Shown here: positions 1 through 7,385 of the stretch, one piece after another
Numbering within the stretch: the first letter of the stretch is position 1
How the letters are laid out: the number at the start of each line of letters is the position of its first letter
Source: CBFIDE01 sp965661265
GTDB lineage: Bacteria; Bacteroidota; Bacteroidia; Flavobacteriales; Schleiferiaceae
Direction of reading: 5' to 3'
Length of the DNA: 64,000 nt
NCBI GenBank assembly: GCA_965661265.1
Contig: CBFIDE010000005.1
Location: forward strand, 1-64,000
Notes under the pieces: generated by a model
Told to the model about the DNA's origin: nothing
Databases searched by the model: none
Seen by the model: the letters and a program-made list of their open reading frames with translations, nothing else
Position numbers and translations under genes: made by a program

Positions 1-62
1 TATAAAACTGAAAAAGCCCCGTACATTCATACAAGGCTTTTCTCTGTCGGGATGAGAGGATT
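1..62 (-). repeat. Direct repeat copy A: tRNA-Pro 3' end plus terminator
   Basis: This 62-base block is identical to 330-391. On the minus strand it contains the last 18 bases of the tRNA-Pro transcript region (45-62), followed by an intrinsic terminator (11-41). Identity stops at 63, where the intact tRNA continues and this copy does not, so it is a truncated tRNA copy. The repeat may extend left of the window. Confidence 0.85.
11..41 (-). terminator. Intrinsic terminator after tRNA fragment A
   Basis: Read on the minus strand, a GC-rich stem of the form AAAGCC...GGCTTT with an inner GTA/TAC pairing is followed by a T run. It is identical to the terminator behind the intact tRNA-Pro. Confidence 0.65.
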
Positions 63-179
63 ACTCTTCCCTTCGGTTAGTGATCCTTTTTTTTGGTGTT
101 ACATTAGAAGCCTGACCGACTTCGTCGGTATTGTTCTTTTTTATTGAGTCAAATTCAAGCAAGCTCAATTAGCCTCAAT

Positions 180-211
180 AAAAAAAGCCCAACACTTTAG
201 TGTCAGGCTTC
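180..211 (-). terminator. Intrinsic terminator after tRNA fragment B
   Basis: On the minus strand GCC-tg-ACACT pairs with AGTGT-tg-GGC around a two-base loop and is followed by six T. Its sequence differs from the other two terminators in this array, but its position relative to the tRNA 3' fragment is the same. Confidence 0.75.
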
Positions 212-213
212 TA

Positions 214-231
214 TGTCGGGATGAGAGGATT
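214..231 (-). pseudogene. tRNA-Pro 3'-end fragment B
   Basis: Eighteen bases are identical to 45-62 and 374-391 and cover the 3' acceptor strand, the 3' T-stem strand and part of the T loop of tRNA-Pro. Upstream (232-329) I find no D-arm or anticodon arm, so no complete tRNA is present. The match to fragment A runs one base further (an A at 232 and 63), which the intact tRNA lacks. Confidence 0.7.
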
Positions 232-329
232 ATATTTTATGATCCATCGTTGGTGGGGGATTCACAGAAAAGCCTATTCGCTTTGCTCATTTGGTCTTTT
301 AGTTTTATCACTTATGAATAAATTCAACG

Positions 330-391
330 TATAAAACTGAAAAAGCCCCGTACATTCATACAAGGCTTTTCTCTGTCGGGATGAGAGGATT
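330..391 (-). repeat. Direct repeat copy C, overlapping the intact tRNA-Pro
   Basis: Identical to bases 1-62. It spans the 3' end of the intact tRNA-Pro and its terminator. The spacing between the three tRNA 3' ends is 169 and 160 bases. Confidence 0.85.
340..370 (-). terminator. Intrinsic terminator of tRNA-Pro
   Basis: Minus-strand stem AAAGCC/GGCTTT with an inner GTA/TAC pairing, ending in five T, lies a few bases past the tRNA 3' end. Confidence 0.7.
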
Positions 392-450
392 CGAACCTCC
401 GATCTCGCGCCCCCCAGACGCGCACTTTAACCGGACTAAGCTACATCCCG
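376..450 (-). tRNA. tRNA-Pro (anticodon GGG)
   Basis: Read on the minus strand, the acceptor CGGGATG (450-444) pairs with CATCCCG (383-377) and A is the discriminator. The T arm is GGAGG-TTCGAAT-CCTCT. The anticodon stem CGCGT/GCGCG closes the loop CTGGGGG, giving anticodon GGG after U33, which reads CCC/CCU proline codons; G37 is typical for proline tRNAs. CCA is not encoded. The 75-base length is normal. The gene is intact, unlike the two 3' fragments downstream of it. Confidence 0.93.
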
Positions 451-464
451 AGTTGATTTAAAAT

Positions 465-494
465 CAAAACTTATGATTCTGATTGTACTGCAAA
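465..494 (-). promoter_or_regulatory. Probable promoter of tRNA-Pro
   Basis: On the minus strand a TTTG (494-491) lies 17 bases before TAAGTTTTG (473-465), a near match to the Bacteroidota -33/-7 promoter but with one extra base inside the -7 box. Transcription would start a few bases before the tRNA at 450. Confidence 0.4.
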
Positions 495-573
495 TAACAG
501 AATAATTTGAGAAAAAATTAAGTAAATAAGACCTTGTGTCTTTCAGATTACATAAAATACCAATTGTAGTTCT

Positions 574-581
574 TACTTTTG
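574..581 (+). promoter_or_regulatory. -7 box of trxB
   Basis: TACTTTTG matches the Bacteroidota -7 consensus TAnnTTTG. It lies 20 bases before the ATG at 602, which argues that a longer reading frame opening at 536 is not the protein start. No clear -33 TTTG is seen. Confidence 0.6.
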
Positions 582-601
582 TACAAGAAATTAAAGATAT
601 T

Positions 602-1552
602 ATGGAAAAGCACAATTGTGTAATTATAGGAACCGGCCCTGCCGGATATACTGCGGCTATTTATGCAGCAAGAGCAAATATGAATCCAATTATTTATACT
701 GGAATGGAACCTGGTGGTCAGTTGACAACTACAACTGATGTAGAAAATTTCCCAGGATACCCGCAAGGAATTATGGGTCCTGAGATGATGGAAGATCTAA
801 AGAAACAAGCTGAAAGGTTTGGAACGGAAATTAGATTTGGTTTAGTAACTGCAACTGAGTTGTCTACTGAAGCCGGAGGTTACCACAAGCTTACTATTGA
901 TGAATCTAAGGAGGTTTATGCTAAAACTGTAATTATTGCGACAGGAGCGTCTGCTAAATATCTTGGCTTAGAGTCAGAGAAAAACTTAATGGGTCATGGT
1001 GTTAGCGCTTGCGCGATATGTGATGGCTTCTTCTACAAAGGTCAAGAAGTTGTAGTTGTTGGTGGTGGTGATTCTGCTGCAGAAGAAGCTACTTATTTAG
1101 CTAAATTATGTCCTAAAGTTACTGTCTTAGTAAGAAAAAATGAGTTCAGAGCCTCTAAAATCATGGTTGATAGAGTAATGAACACCAAGAATATTGAAGT
1201 GCTCTTTAATACAAGTACGGTAGAAGTTGTTGGTGAGAAGGTTGTTGAAGGCGTAAGAGTTAAAAATTCTATTAGCGGAGAGGAATCTGTAATTCCTGCT
1301 ACTGGATTTTTTGTGGCTATTGGTCATAAGCCGAATACAGATATATTCAAAGGTCAAATTGATATGGATCAAGTTGGATATATACAAACTGTTCCTGGTA
1401 CACCTAAAACTAATATTCCAGGAGTATTTGCAACAGGAGATGCTCAGGACTCACATTATCGTCAAGCAATTACTGCCGCAGGATCTGGCTGTATGGGAGC
1501 TTTAGAGGCTGAAAAGTATTTACAAGAATATGAAGAGGCTGTAGAGGCATAA
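602..1552 (+). CDS. trxB: Thioredoxin-disulfide reductase
   Basis: A 316-residue cytoplasmic flavoenzyme that transfers electrons from NADPH through FAD to thioredoxin. The FAD dinucleotide-binding motif GTGPAGY lies at residues 10-16, the redox-active CAIC at 137-140, the NADPH-binding GGGDSAAEEA in the middle, and the closing FAD motif TGDAQD near the C-terminus. Length and order are those of the low-molecular-weight bacterial enzyme. The ATG at 602 is chosen because the codons upstream (to 536) precede or overlap the -7 box and because family members begin a few residues before the FAD motif. It is a single gene with its own promoter and terminator. Confidence 0.97.
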   Translation: MEKHNCVIIGTGPAGYTAAIYAARANMNPIIYTGMEPGGQLTTTTDVENFPGYPQGIMGPEMMEDLKKQAERFGTEIRFGLVTATELSTEAGGYHKLTIDESKEVYAKTVIIATGASAKYLGLESEKNLMGHGVSACAICDGFFYKGQEVVVVGGGDSAAEEATYLAKLCPKVTVLVRKNEFRASKIMVDRVMNTKNIEVLFNTSTVEVVGEKVVEGVRVKNSISGEESVIPATGFFVAIGHKPNTDIFKGQIDMDQVGYIQTVPGTPKTNIPGVFATGDAQDSHYRQAITAAGSGCMGALEAEKYLQEYEEAVEA

Positions 1553-1570
1553 TATCAAATTATATAAATT

Positions 1571-1606
1571 AAAAAAGAGGCTCATATTTTGAGCCTCTTT
1601 TTTTTT
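1571..1606 (+). terminator. Intrinsic terminator of trxB
   Basis: Eight-base stem GAGGCTCA / TGAGCCTC (1577-1584, 1590-1597) followed by nine or more T. Confidence 0.9.
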
Positions 1607-1651
1607 GGCACAACTTTTTCATTAGTCTGATAGAACGTAATAATTAGAATC

Positions 1652-2071
1652 ATGAAAAATTTAAAACAACTTCAGCTCGGTTTTGTATTAGGAATTTTTC
1701 TTTTAGCAGCTTCTCCAGCTATCGCCCAAAGAGGACACTCAAATGTCCGTCAGGTTAGTGCAAGAGGAACTTTTATTCCTGCTAGTTCTTGTAACAATTC
1801 GTTCACTTACCAATTAGGAAGAAATGCAAGTGTACTTTACTATAGAAATGAACAATTCTTTTTTAGCCGAGGAGAGTTCTTTATAAATCAAGGTAGAAGA
1901 TTTTATAGAGTTGCTCCACCAAGAGGCTTGATTATAGATAGAATGCCAAGAAGGGCAGTTGTACATCAATATTATAGAAGAACTTATTTTGAATTGAATG
2001 GGGTATTCTTCCAAGAAATGGGTCCAGGTCAATTTATGGTTGTAGACGTGCCAAGATTTCTTCTTAGATAA
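1652..2071 (+). CDS. Small secreted protein, DUF6515-like
   Basis: This 139-residue protein has a clear signal peptide: MKN start, hydrophobic stretch to about residue 23, AIAQ cleavage site. The mature part is very basic and rich in Arg, Tyr and Phe. Its second half has the pattern (P-R-G-L-I..., RAVVHQYYRRTYFELNGVFFQ) of short Bacteroidota exported proteins in which a glycine-ended loop, 'P..A....' and a 'NGV(F/Y)(Y/F)' strand recur; I link it only tentatively to DUF6515. No catalytic residues are evident, and a periplasmic or envelope location is likely. It stands alone between two terminators and has no recognisable -7 box. Confidence 0.75.
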   Translation: MKNLKQLQLGFVLGIFLLAASPAIAQRGHSNVRQVSARGTFIPASSCNNSFTYQLGRNASVLYYRNEQFFFSRGEFFINQGRRFYRVAPPRGLIIDRMPRRAVVHQYYRRTYFELNGVFFQEMGPGQFMVVDVPRFLLR

Positions 2072-2103
2072 TTTTCATTTAGGTTTATTTAGTTTGTTAG
2101 TTA

Positions 2104-2135
2104 AAAGCTCAGGGTGGTTCCTGAGCTTTTTTTTT
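2104..2135 (+). terminator. Intrinsic terminator of the small secreted protein gene
   Basis: GCTCAGG (2107-2113) pairs with CCTGAGC (2120-2126) around a six-base loop, followed by nine T. Confidence 0.9.
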
Positions 2136-2163
2136 GCTCAAATAAATAATTATTAATATCTAT

Positions 2164-2201
2164 AAAAATATAAATTTAGATTAGTCTAAATTTATATTTT
2201 T
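2164..2201. promoter_or_regulatory. Perfect inverted repeat, probable metal-dependent repressor operator
   Basis: Bases 2164-2180 and 2185-2201 are perfect reverse complements (17 of 17) around a TTAG centre. The core TTTAGATTAGTCTAAA resembles DtxR/IdeR-type boxes (TTAGGTTAG half-site), although its symmetry axis is placed differently. The right arm runs into the -7 box of the receptor gene, so a bound protein would block transcription. Assignment to the DtxR/MntR family is an inference from this resemblance. Confidence 0.65.
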
Positions 2202-2202
2202 G
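2195..2202 (+). promoter_or_regulatory. -7 box of TonB-dependent receptor 2207
   Basis: TATTTTTG fits TAnnTTTG. It ends only four bases before the ATG at 2207, so the transcript should be leaderless or nearly so. It overlaps the inverted repeat. Confidence 0.55.
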
Positions 2203-2206
2203 CAAT

Positions 2207-4474
2207 ATGAAAGACAAGCTGTTTCTAAAGCATACTTTTATAAGTATTCTATTCTTACTCAACTTTAGCAGCTTTGGGCAAACCACTATTTTTGGCAAAA
2301 CCTTCCTCAATAACACTGAATTAGCCGCAGTTGCTATCTGGATAGATGGCACTGAAATAGGTACAATATCTGATCAAGATGGATTTTTCACAATATTTAT
2401 TCAAGAAGATGATGTCACTCTAAAGACTTCTTTTATCGGTGCTAACACTTTTACTAAGAAACTGAACTTAGCAGGAATTGACTCCTTAGAGCTAAATATT
2501 AACCTTTCTGAAGAATCATCACTTTTATCAGAAACTGTAGTTAGTGGAAATTTAAAGGAGGTTGAAAGATTACAATCAATAGTTCCTGTTGAGTTATATA
2601 CTAAAGAATTTTTCAGAAAAACTCCAAGTACCAATCTGTTTGAATCAGTTGCTAATATAAATGGAGTTAGGCCTCAAATAAACTGTAATGTTTGCAATAC
2701 TGGAGATATCCATATTAATGGCTTAGAGGGGCCGTATACCATGGTTCTTATAGATGGAATGCCTGTTATGGGCGGACTTGCCTCTGTTTATGGCCTAATG
2801 GGAATTCCTAATAGCATGATCAATAAGCTTGAAGTAATAAAAGGACCCGCATCATCACTTTATGGATCTGAAGCTGTAGGTGGTTTGATGAATGTAATTA
2901 CTAAAGATGCTACAGATAAGTTTAGCATTGGCCTAGATATTTCAACCACCTCATTCCAAGAGCAGAATATTGACTTTGGAATGAATAATAAGATATCCGA
3001 AAAACTTTCGGTTTTGACCGGATTGAACTTATTTCATTACGATAATCCAATTGACAATAATGGAGACAATTTTACTGATCTAAGCATTCAAAAAAGATTC
3101 TCAATTTTTCAAAAGTGGTCTATTGGTGAAAAGGATAATAAGTGGAAGATAGGACTTAGATATTTTAATGAAAATAGATGGGGTGGGGAAATGAATTGGA
3201 CTCCGCAGTTTGAGGGTGGTGATAGTATTTATGGAGAGAGTATCCGCACTGAAAGATTTGAAGTCAGCTCTTCTTATATCTTTCCTTCGATAAAGGAATT
3301 GGAGCTGTGGTTCAATTATAGTAGTCATCAACAAGAAAGTTATTATGGCAATACTCCTTATTCGGCAGATCAGAAAATTGGATTTACACAGCTGAATTAT
3401 AGATGGCAATCTAAAAGTCACTCTTTTCTTGGTGGACTAGCGATGAGATATAATTATTATGATGATAATACTCCAGCAACTTTTAGCTCTGATGAATCTT
3501 TAATTCCTGGTCTTTTTGTTCAGGATGAATATGAGATCAATAAGGCGCAGATGTTATTAGTTGGAGCTAGAGTGGATTTTCATGAAGATCATGGCCCAAT
3601 CTTCACTCCACGAATGGCTTATAAACTGACGTTGCCTTCCAATCAAATGATTCGTATCAATGCGGGTACAGGCTTTAGAGTCGTAAATATTTTTACTGAA
3701 GAACATGCTGCTCTTACTGGTGCCAGAGATGTTATAGTAGCGGATGATATAGATCCTGAAACCAGCGTTAATTTCAATATCAACTATACTAAACAGTTCT
3801 TTTTCCAAAATGGAATTTCATTATTTCTTGAATCTAGCGGATGGTATACTTATTTCATCAATCAAATTATTCCTGATTATGACACGGATCCTCAAAAAAT
3901 AATTTATGATAATCTTTCTGGTTATTCCAGAAGTATGGGCTTCTCGCTCAATGCAGAGGTCAATTATACGCGCGCATGGAGTTCAAGTATTGGCCTAACA
4001 TTAATGGATGTGCAAAACTTTGAGGAAGATGAAAATGCTGTGTTAATTGGCTCAAGGCCGATTTTAAGTGAGCGGTTTAGTGCTGTTGCTTCTTTGACTT
4101 ATCGATTAAAGTCTAAATGGATCTTTGATTATACTTCTAATTTTATTGGCCCTATGAGATTGCCTCTTTTGAGTGATCTTGACCCTAGAGATGAGTATTC
4201 TCCTTTTTTTGGAGTGCATAACGTTTTGGCGACCTATGAAATTAATTCTAAACTTCAGATCTACGGCGGAGTTAAGAATATCTTCAACTATAAGCCAGCA
4301 AGCAATAGTATAGCAAGATCTCAAGATCCTTTTGATAAAGAGGTACAGTTTGATAATAATGGAAATGCTGTGCCTTCTGCAAACAACTCATATGGCCTCA
4401 CATTTGACCCTTCATATGCCTATTATTCTATGCAAGGGGTCAGAGCAATCTTTGGGCTAAAGCTATATTTCTAG
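2207..4474 (+). CDS. TonB-dependent outer-membrane receptor, probably for iron chelates
   Basis: A 755-residue receptor. After a signal peptide (about 1-25, ending FGQ) comes a carboxypeptidase-regulatory-like beta-sandwich (about 27-105), then the plug (about 125-245) with GLEGPYTMVLIDGMPVM and the typical VIKGPASSLYGSEAVGG segment, then a 22-strand-type barrel ending GLKLYF. Before the plug motif is a CNVCNTGDIHI segment with two cysteines, characteristic of one CirA-like subgroup as far as I recall. The operator-like palindrome on the promoter suggests metal-dependent repression, so a siderophore, haem or other metal chelate is the likely substrate; the exact ligand cannot be read from sequence. 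Its stop codon overlaps the stop of the convergent BtuG-like gene. Confidence 0.88.
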   Translation: MKDKLFLKHTFISILFLLNFSSFGQTTIFGKTFLNNTELAAVAIWIDGTEIGTISDQDGFFTIFIQEDDVTLKTSFIGANTFTKKLNLAGIDSLELNINLSEESSLLSETVVSGNLKEVERLQSIVPVELYTKEFFRKTPSTNLFESVANINGVRPQINCNVCNTGDIHINGLEGPYTMVLIDGMPVMGGLASVYGLMGIPNSMINKLEVIKGPASSLYGSEAVGGLMNVITKDATDKFSIGLDISTTSFQEQNIDFGMNNKISEKLSVLTGLNLFHYDNPIDNNGDNFTDLSIQKRFSIFQKWSIGEKDNKWKIGLRYFNENRWGGEMNWTPQFEGGDSIYGESIRTERFEVSSSYIFPSIKELELWFNYSSHQQESYYGNTPYSADQKIGFTQLNYRWQSKSHSFLGGLAMRYNYYDDNTPATFSSDESLIPGLFVQDEYEINKAQMLLVGARVDFHEDHGPIFTPRMAYKLTLPSNQMIRINAGTGFRVVNIFTEEHAALTGARDVIVADDIDPETSVNFNINYTKQFFFQNGISLFLESSGWYTYFINQIIPDYDTDPQKIIYDNLSGYSRSMGFSLNAEVNYTRAWSSSIGLTLMDVQNFEEDENAVLIGSRPILSERFSAVASLTYRLKSKWIFDYTSNFIGPMRLPLLSDLDPRDEYSPFFGVHNVLATYEINSKLQIYGGVKNIFNYKPASNSIARSQDPFDKEVQFDNNGNAVPSANNSYGLTFDPSYAYYSMQGVRAIFGLKLYF

Positions 4475-5484
4475 TTTGAAAAATGAAAAGAGTTGCTAAT
4501 TCTTCCGGCATTAAAGCTATCTACTAATTGACCTAAGCTATCGTATCTAAATACTGAGGATGATTCGTCAAAACTTAGGGCATCTGAAAGATAAAAATCG
4601 CCTGTCTTAGGATCAACATTAAAACCGTATAGATCTCTTGAGTGGCTAATAATTAGCTTTTTATTCAATTGGTTTGAGAATATTGATTGACTATAAACTC
4701 CTGTATTGCTGGAGTAAAATAAGGTCTTTCTATCAGCAGATATTTCTAATAATTTAGGATTTTCATCAGAAGTAAAATTTAGTTCTTTTGCAATGCTTAA
4801 ATCTGGGTTGAGCTGAATTAATTTAGAGCTGGCTCCATTTTTGGCTAATATCCAAAGTTGATTATTTTGATCAATTTGTGGCCTTCCTAAATTGGGTGCT
4901 ATAATTAGAGAGCTATCTTCTATTCCAAGTCTTGGGTCAATAATAAGAAGCCTATTATTGGCTATGGCAGCTATTTTATTATTCCACAATGTAGAGTAGG
5001 AGCAAGCTCTTGAAAGAGGAATTTCTTTTTCAATAACTAATGTCTCAAGATCAATACTATACATTTTAGCACTAAATAAATCACTCACAAATGCTTTATC
5101 TTGATATATACTTATATAGGTGGGAAAGTCTAAATTTTCTATTCGGCCGACACTAATAAAACTCCCAGTATCAATCAGCTCTAGCCTTTTTGAGTTATTT
5201 AATGAGATAAGATATTTGTCTTGGTAAAGAGCTAAATCTTGGGCTACATCGCCCAAAGGTCTGGAGTTTTTGCCAGAATATACTTGATCAACTAGGGTCT
5301 TGAACTTGGGCTTATAACAGCTAATGCTAGCATTATTCCTCTGAAAATTTCCTTCGTTTAAGATTAATACTTTTCGGCCTATAAGATCACCTTCATTAGC
5401 ATCTACTTTTTGAGGCCCCAATAGGTCTTTATCGCACGAAAGTGTAAAGCAGCAACCTAAAACAATGAGTAAAAGCTTTTTCAT
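4471..5484 (-). CDS. Surface beta-propeller lipoprotein, BtuG-like
   Basis: A 337-residue protein with a lipoprotein signal: basic MKK, hydrophobic core, lipobox with Cys17 (TLSC). The rest is repeated four-strand units without disulfides (for example LALYQDKYLISLNNSKRLEL, YISIYQDKAFVSDLFSAKMY), the pattern of YncE/DUF5074 seven-bladed propellers. In Bacteroides the propeller lipoprotein BtuG sits on BtuB and binds cobalamin extremely tightly. The same role is inferred here because the gene is last in a cobalamin-riboswitch operon and overlaps a BtuB-like receptor gene by 4 bases. Surface exposure is inferred. Alternatively it is a generic propeller lipoprotein of unknown ligand. Confidence 0.8.
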   Translation of the reverse strand: MKKLLLIVLGCCFTLSCDKDLLGPQKVDANEGDLIGRKVLILNEGNFQRNNASISCYKPKFKTLVDQVYSGKNSRPLGDVAQDLALYQDKYLISLNNSKRLELIDTGSFISVGRIENLDFPTYISIYQDKAFVSDLFSAKMYSIDLETLVIEKEIPLSRACSYSTLWNNKIAAIANNRLLIIDPRLGIEDSSLIIAPNLGRPQIDQNNQLWILAKNGASSKLIQLNPDLSIAKELNFTSDENPKLLEISADRKTLFYSSNTGVYSQSIFSNQLNKKLIISHSRDLYGFNVDPKTGDFYLSDALSFDESSSVFRYDSLGQLVDSFNAGRISNSFHFSN

Positions 5485-7385
5485 TTACCAAAGTTTAAAG
5501 TTAAATTAAGGCTTAAAAGCCTACCAGCTTGGGGTCTAAATGCGATCACTTGATATTCCTTATCCAATAGATTTTGAAGGGTCAATGATAGCTGAAAGTC
5601 AAATTTGTTTTTCAACTTTTTGGTCCAAATAAGATGAAGATCTATCAGACTATAATTGGGCATGAAATATTCATTGGAGGCATCAATAAAAACTCTTGAA
5701 GTAAAGCTTTGGTTATATCTAAATTCTATTTGATTTCTTTTGAGTGAAGCACCTAGTGTTGCTTTTTGGAATGGAGTATAAGGTAATTGATTTGACCCAC
5801 TCTCAGAGCTGTTTGATGAGTAATATTCTATTTCTTCTGAACGTAAATAGGTGTATGATACATTATTAGCAAGGATGTATTTTCCAATCTTAATATGTCC
5901 AGAACTTTGAATTTCTAGCCCTGTGTTTTGAACTTTTTTAAGATTTTCTGCCTGCCAGAAAGTTTGATAAGGTGTCCATTGAATCCAATGATCAATTGTG
6001 CTGGTGAAAATATTAACTCTTAGTATCTGCTCATATTCTGAAGTCTTATATAAACTTTGAGTATAGGAAATCTCGGCATTGAGGCTACTCTCGGCTTTAA
6101 GGTTTTCATTTCCTCCTGGATTCCAATATAGATCATTCAAACTTGGGAGTCTGAAGTTCTTAGAAAAACTAAGGCTTAGGCTATTTCTATTATTCAGTTT
6201 ATAATTAGTTCCAAGAGTGTAAATAAAAGGGCTCAAATTATCGTCAATCAACTCCTGCCTAATTTGAATAAATACATTAACCTTAGAATTGAGCTTTTGG
6301 GTGGCGTCGATGAAAACTGCTAATTGATTTCTAGCTCTGCGGTCAGCGTATTCTGTTGAATTTACTTGTTCATATTTATAGGAAACGCCACTTTCTATTT
6401 GAAGACCCTTTATGGGTTTAATCCTTACTCTCAGGTTATTTTGAAAAGAAGTGAATTTGTTAATAGAACTGCTATCTTGAGTGTCAATGAATGTATTATT
6501 TCCTTTGCTGAGCCCTGTATTCAGGATGAGTTGATAATTATCTTTATAAAGCTGATATTCCAGAATAGAATTTAAGTTATCGTCTTTTAATCTGTCCGCT
6601 ATTGCGGTCTCTTGACTGTTTATCTGAAATAGATTCCTTTCACTGGTATGATGCCAAATATTCATTGATAAAAGTGAGTTAGAATTTAGTTGATACCTCA
6701 TTGAACTTAGATATCCAGACCTAATAAAATTGGCATTCGGAGTGCTTTTTCTTACTAAATCTTCATTCGTAATATCCGTGTACTCAAAAATATCTTTGGA
6801 CAATCCATAATATCCTTGTAACTCCAATTGGAATCGGCCAAAATTATAGCCCAAGCTCATGCTGTTCATGCTACGACCACTCTGGCCATATAAACTGGAA
6901 TAACTAGCCTCAAAACCTTTTGTATTAAGCACCTTATTACTTAGGCTTAGGCTTCCGCCGATTCCACCACTACCCTGAGTTAAACTAGCAAAGCCGTAAT
7001 TAACTTCAGCTTTATCAAAGGCAATCAATGGAATATTAGAAAGGTCACTTAATGCCAAGCTAACAGAAGAAATATCCAGATTATTCCAGAAAACTTTGTT
7101 TTGTTGAGCGCTTGTTCCTCTTATTGCAAAGGTTGAAATCCCAGAACCTCCATAAGACTTAACAAATACAGAACTATTTCTAGATAAAACTTCATCTATA
7201 CTGATGCTCCCACTTGATTTTAAGCTATCGATATTGAATTCAATTTTTGAGAGACTGCTATTAGAGATTATAGAATTATAACTCAAATGAGCAGTGTCTA
7301 AAAGCATAGTATCCATTTGGGAATAGACTTTACTGCTTAAGAAAATAGAGAATAGTGCTAATAATATATTTAGTGGGCTCTTCAC
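5481..7385 (-). CDS. btuB: TonB-dependent cobalamin receptor, BtuB-like
   Basis: A 634-residue outer-membrane receptor with a signal peptide ending at about VYSQ (23). It lacks the carboxypeptidase-regulatory-like domain of the other two receptors and goes straight into a short plug (about 45-155) containing TFAIRGTSAQQNKVFWNNL and a glycine-rich GSGGIGGSLSLSNK. A barrel follows, ending in a TonB-receptor signature (ADNFRDEY-type region replaced by LQNLLDKEYQ and a final LNLTLNFGK). It imports cobalamin using TonB energy; the substrate is inferred from the B12 riboswitch at the head of the operon and the BtuG-like partner. It overlaps both neighbours by 4 bases, which implies translational coupling. 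Confidence 0.85.
   Translation of the reverse strand: MKSPLNILLALFSIFLSSKVYSQMDTMLLDTAHLSYNSIISNSSLSKIEFNIDSLKSSGSISIDEVLSRNSSVFVKSYGGSGISTFAIRGTSAQQNKVFWNNLDISSVSLALSDLSNIPLIAFDKAEVNYGFASLTQGSGGIGGSLSLSNKVLNTKGFEASYSSLYGQSGRSMNSMSLGYNFGRFQLELQGYYGLSKDIFEYTDITNEDLVRKSTPNANFIRSGYLSSMRYQLNSNSLLSMNIWHHTSERNLFQINSQETAIADRLKDDNLNSILEYQLYKDNYQLILNTGLSKGNNTFIDTQDSSSINKFTSFQNNLRVRIKPIKGLQIESGVSYKYEQVNSTEYADRRARNQLAVFIDATQKLNSKVNVFIQIRQELIDDNLSPFIYTLGTNYKLNNRNSLSLSFSKNFRLPSLNDLYWNPGGNENLKAESSLNAEISYTQSLYKTSEYEQILRVNIFTSTIDHWIQWTPYQTFWQAENLKKVQNTGLEIQSSGHIKIGKYILANNVSYTYLRSEEIEYYSSNSSESGSNQLPYTPFQKATLGASLKRNQIEFRYNQSFTSRVFIDASNEYFMPNYSLIDLHLIWTKKLKNKFDFQLSLTLQNLLDKEYQVIAFRPQAGRLLSLNLTLNFGK

Noticed and set aside
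115..129. ACCGA/TCGGT hairpin as a terminator
   Set aside because: It is short, the T-rich stretch begins several bases later, and no gene on the plus strand would use it.
232..329. Remains of a second tRNA body upstream of fragment B
   Set aside because: I looked for an anticodon arm and 5' acceptor strand matching the 3' fragment and found none.
1..391. CRISPR-like array from the spaced repeats
   Set aside because: Only three copies of an 18-base unit, which is explained by the tRNA-Pro 3' end; no cas genes.
536..601. Longer N-terminus for trxB starting at 536
   Set aside because: A -7 box at 574-581 lies inside it and the extra 22 residues are unlike the family; the ATG at 602 is preferred.
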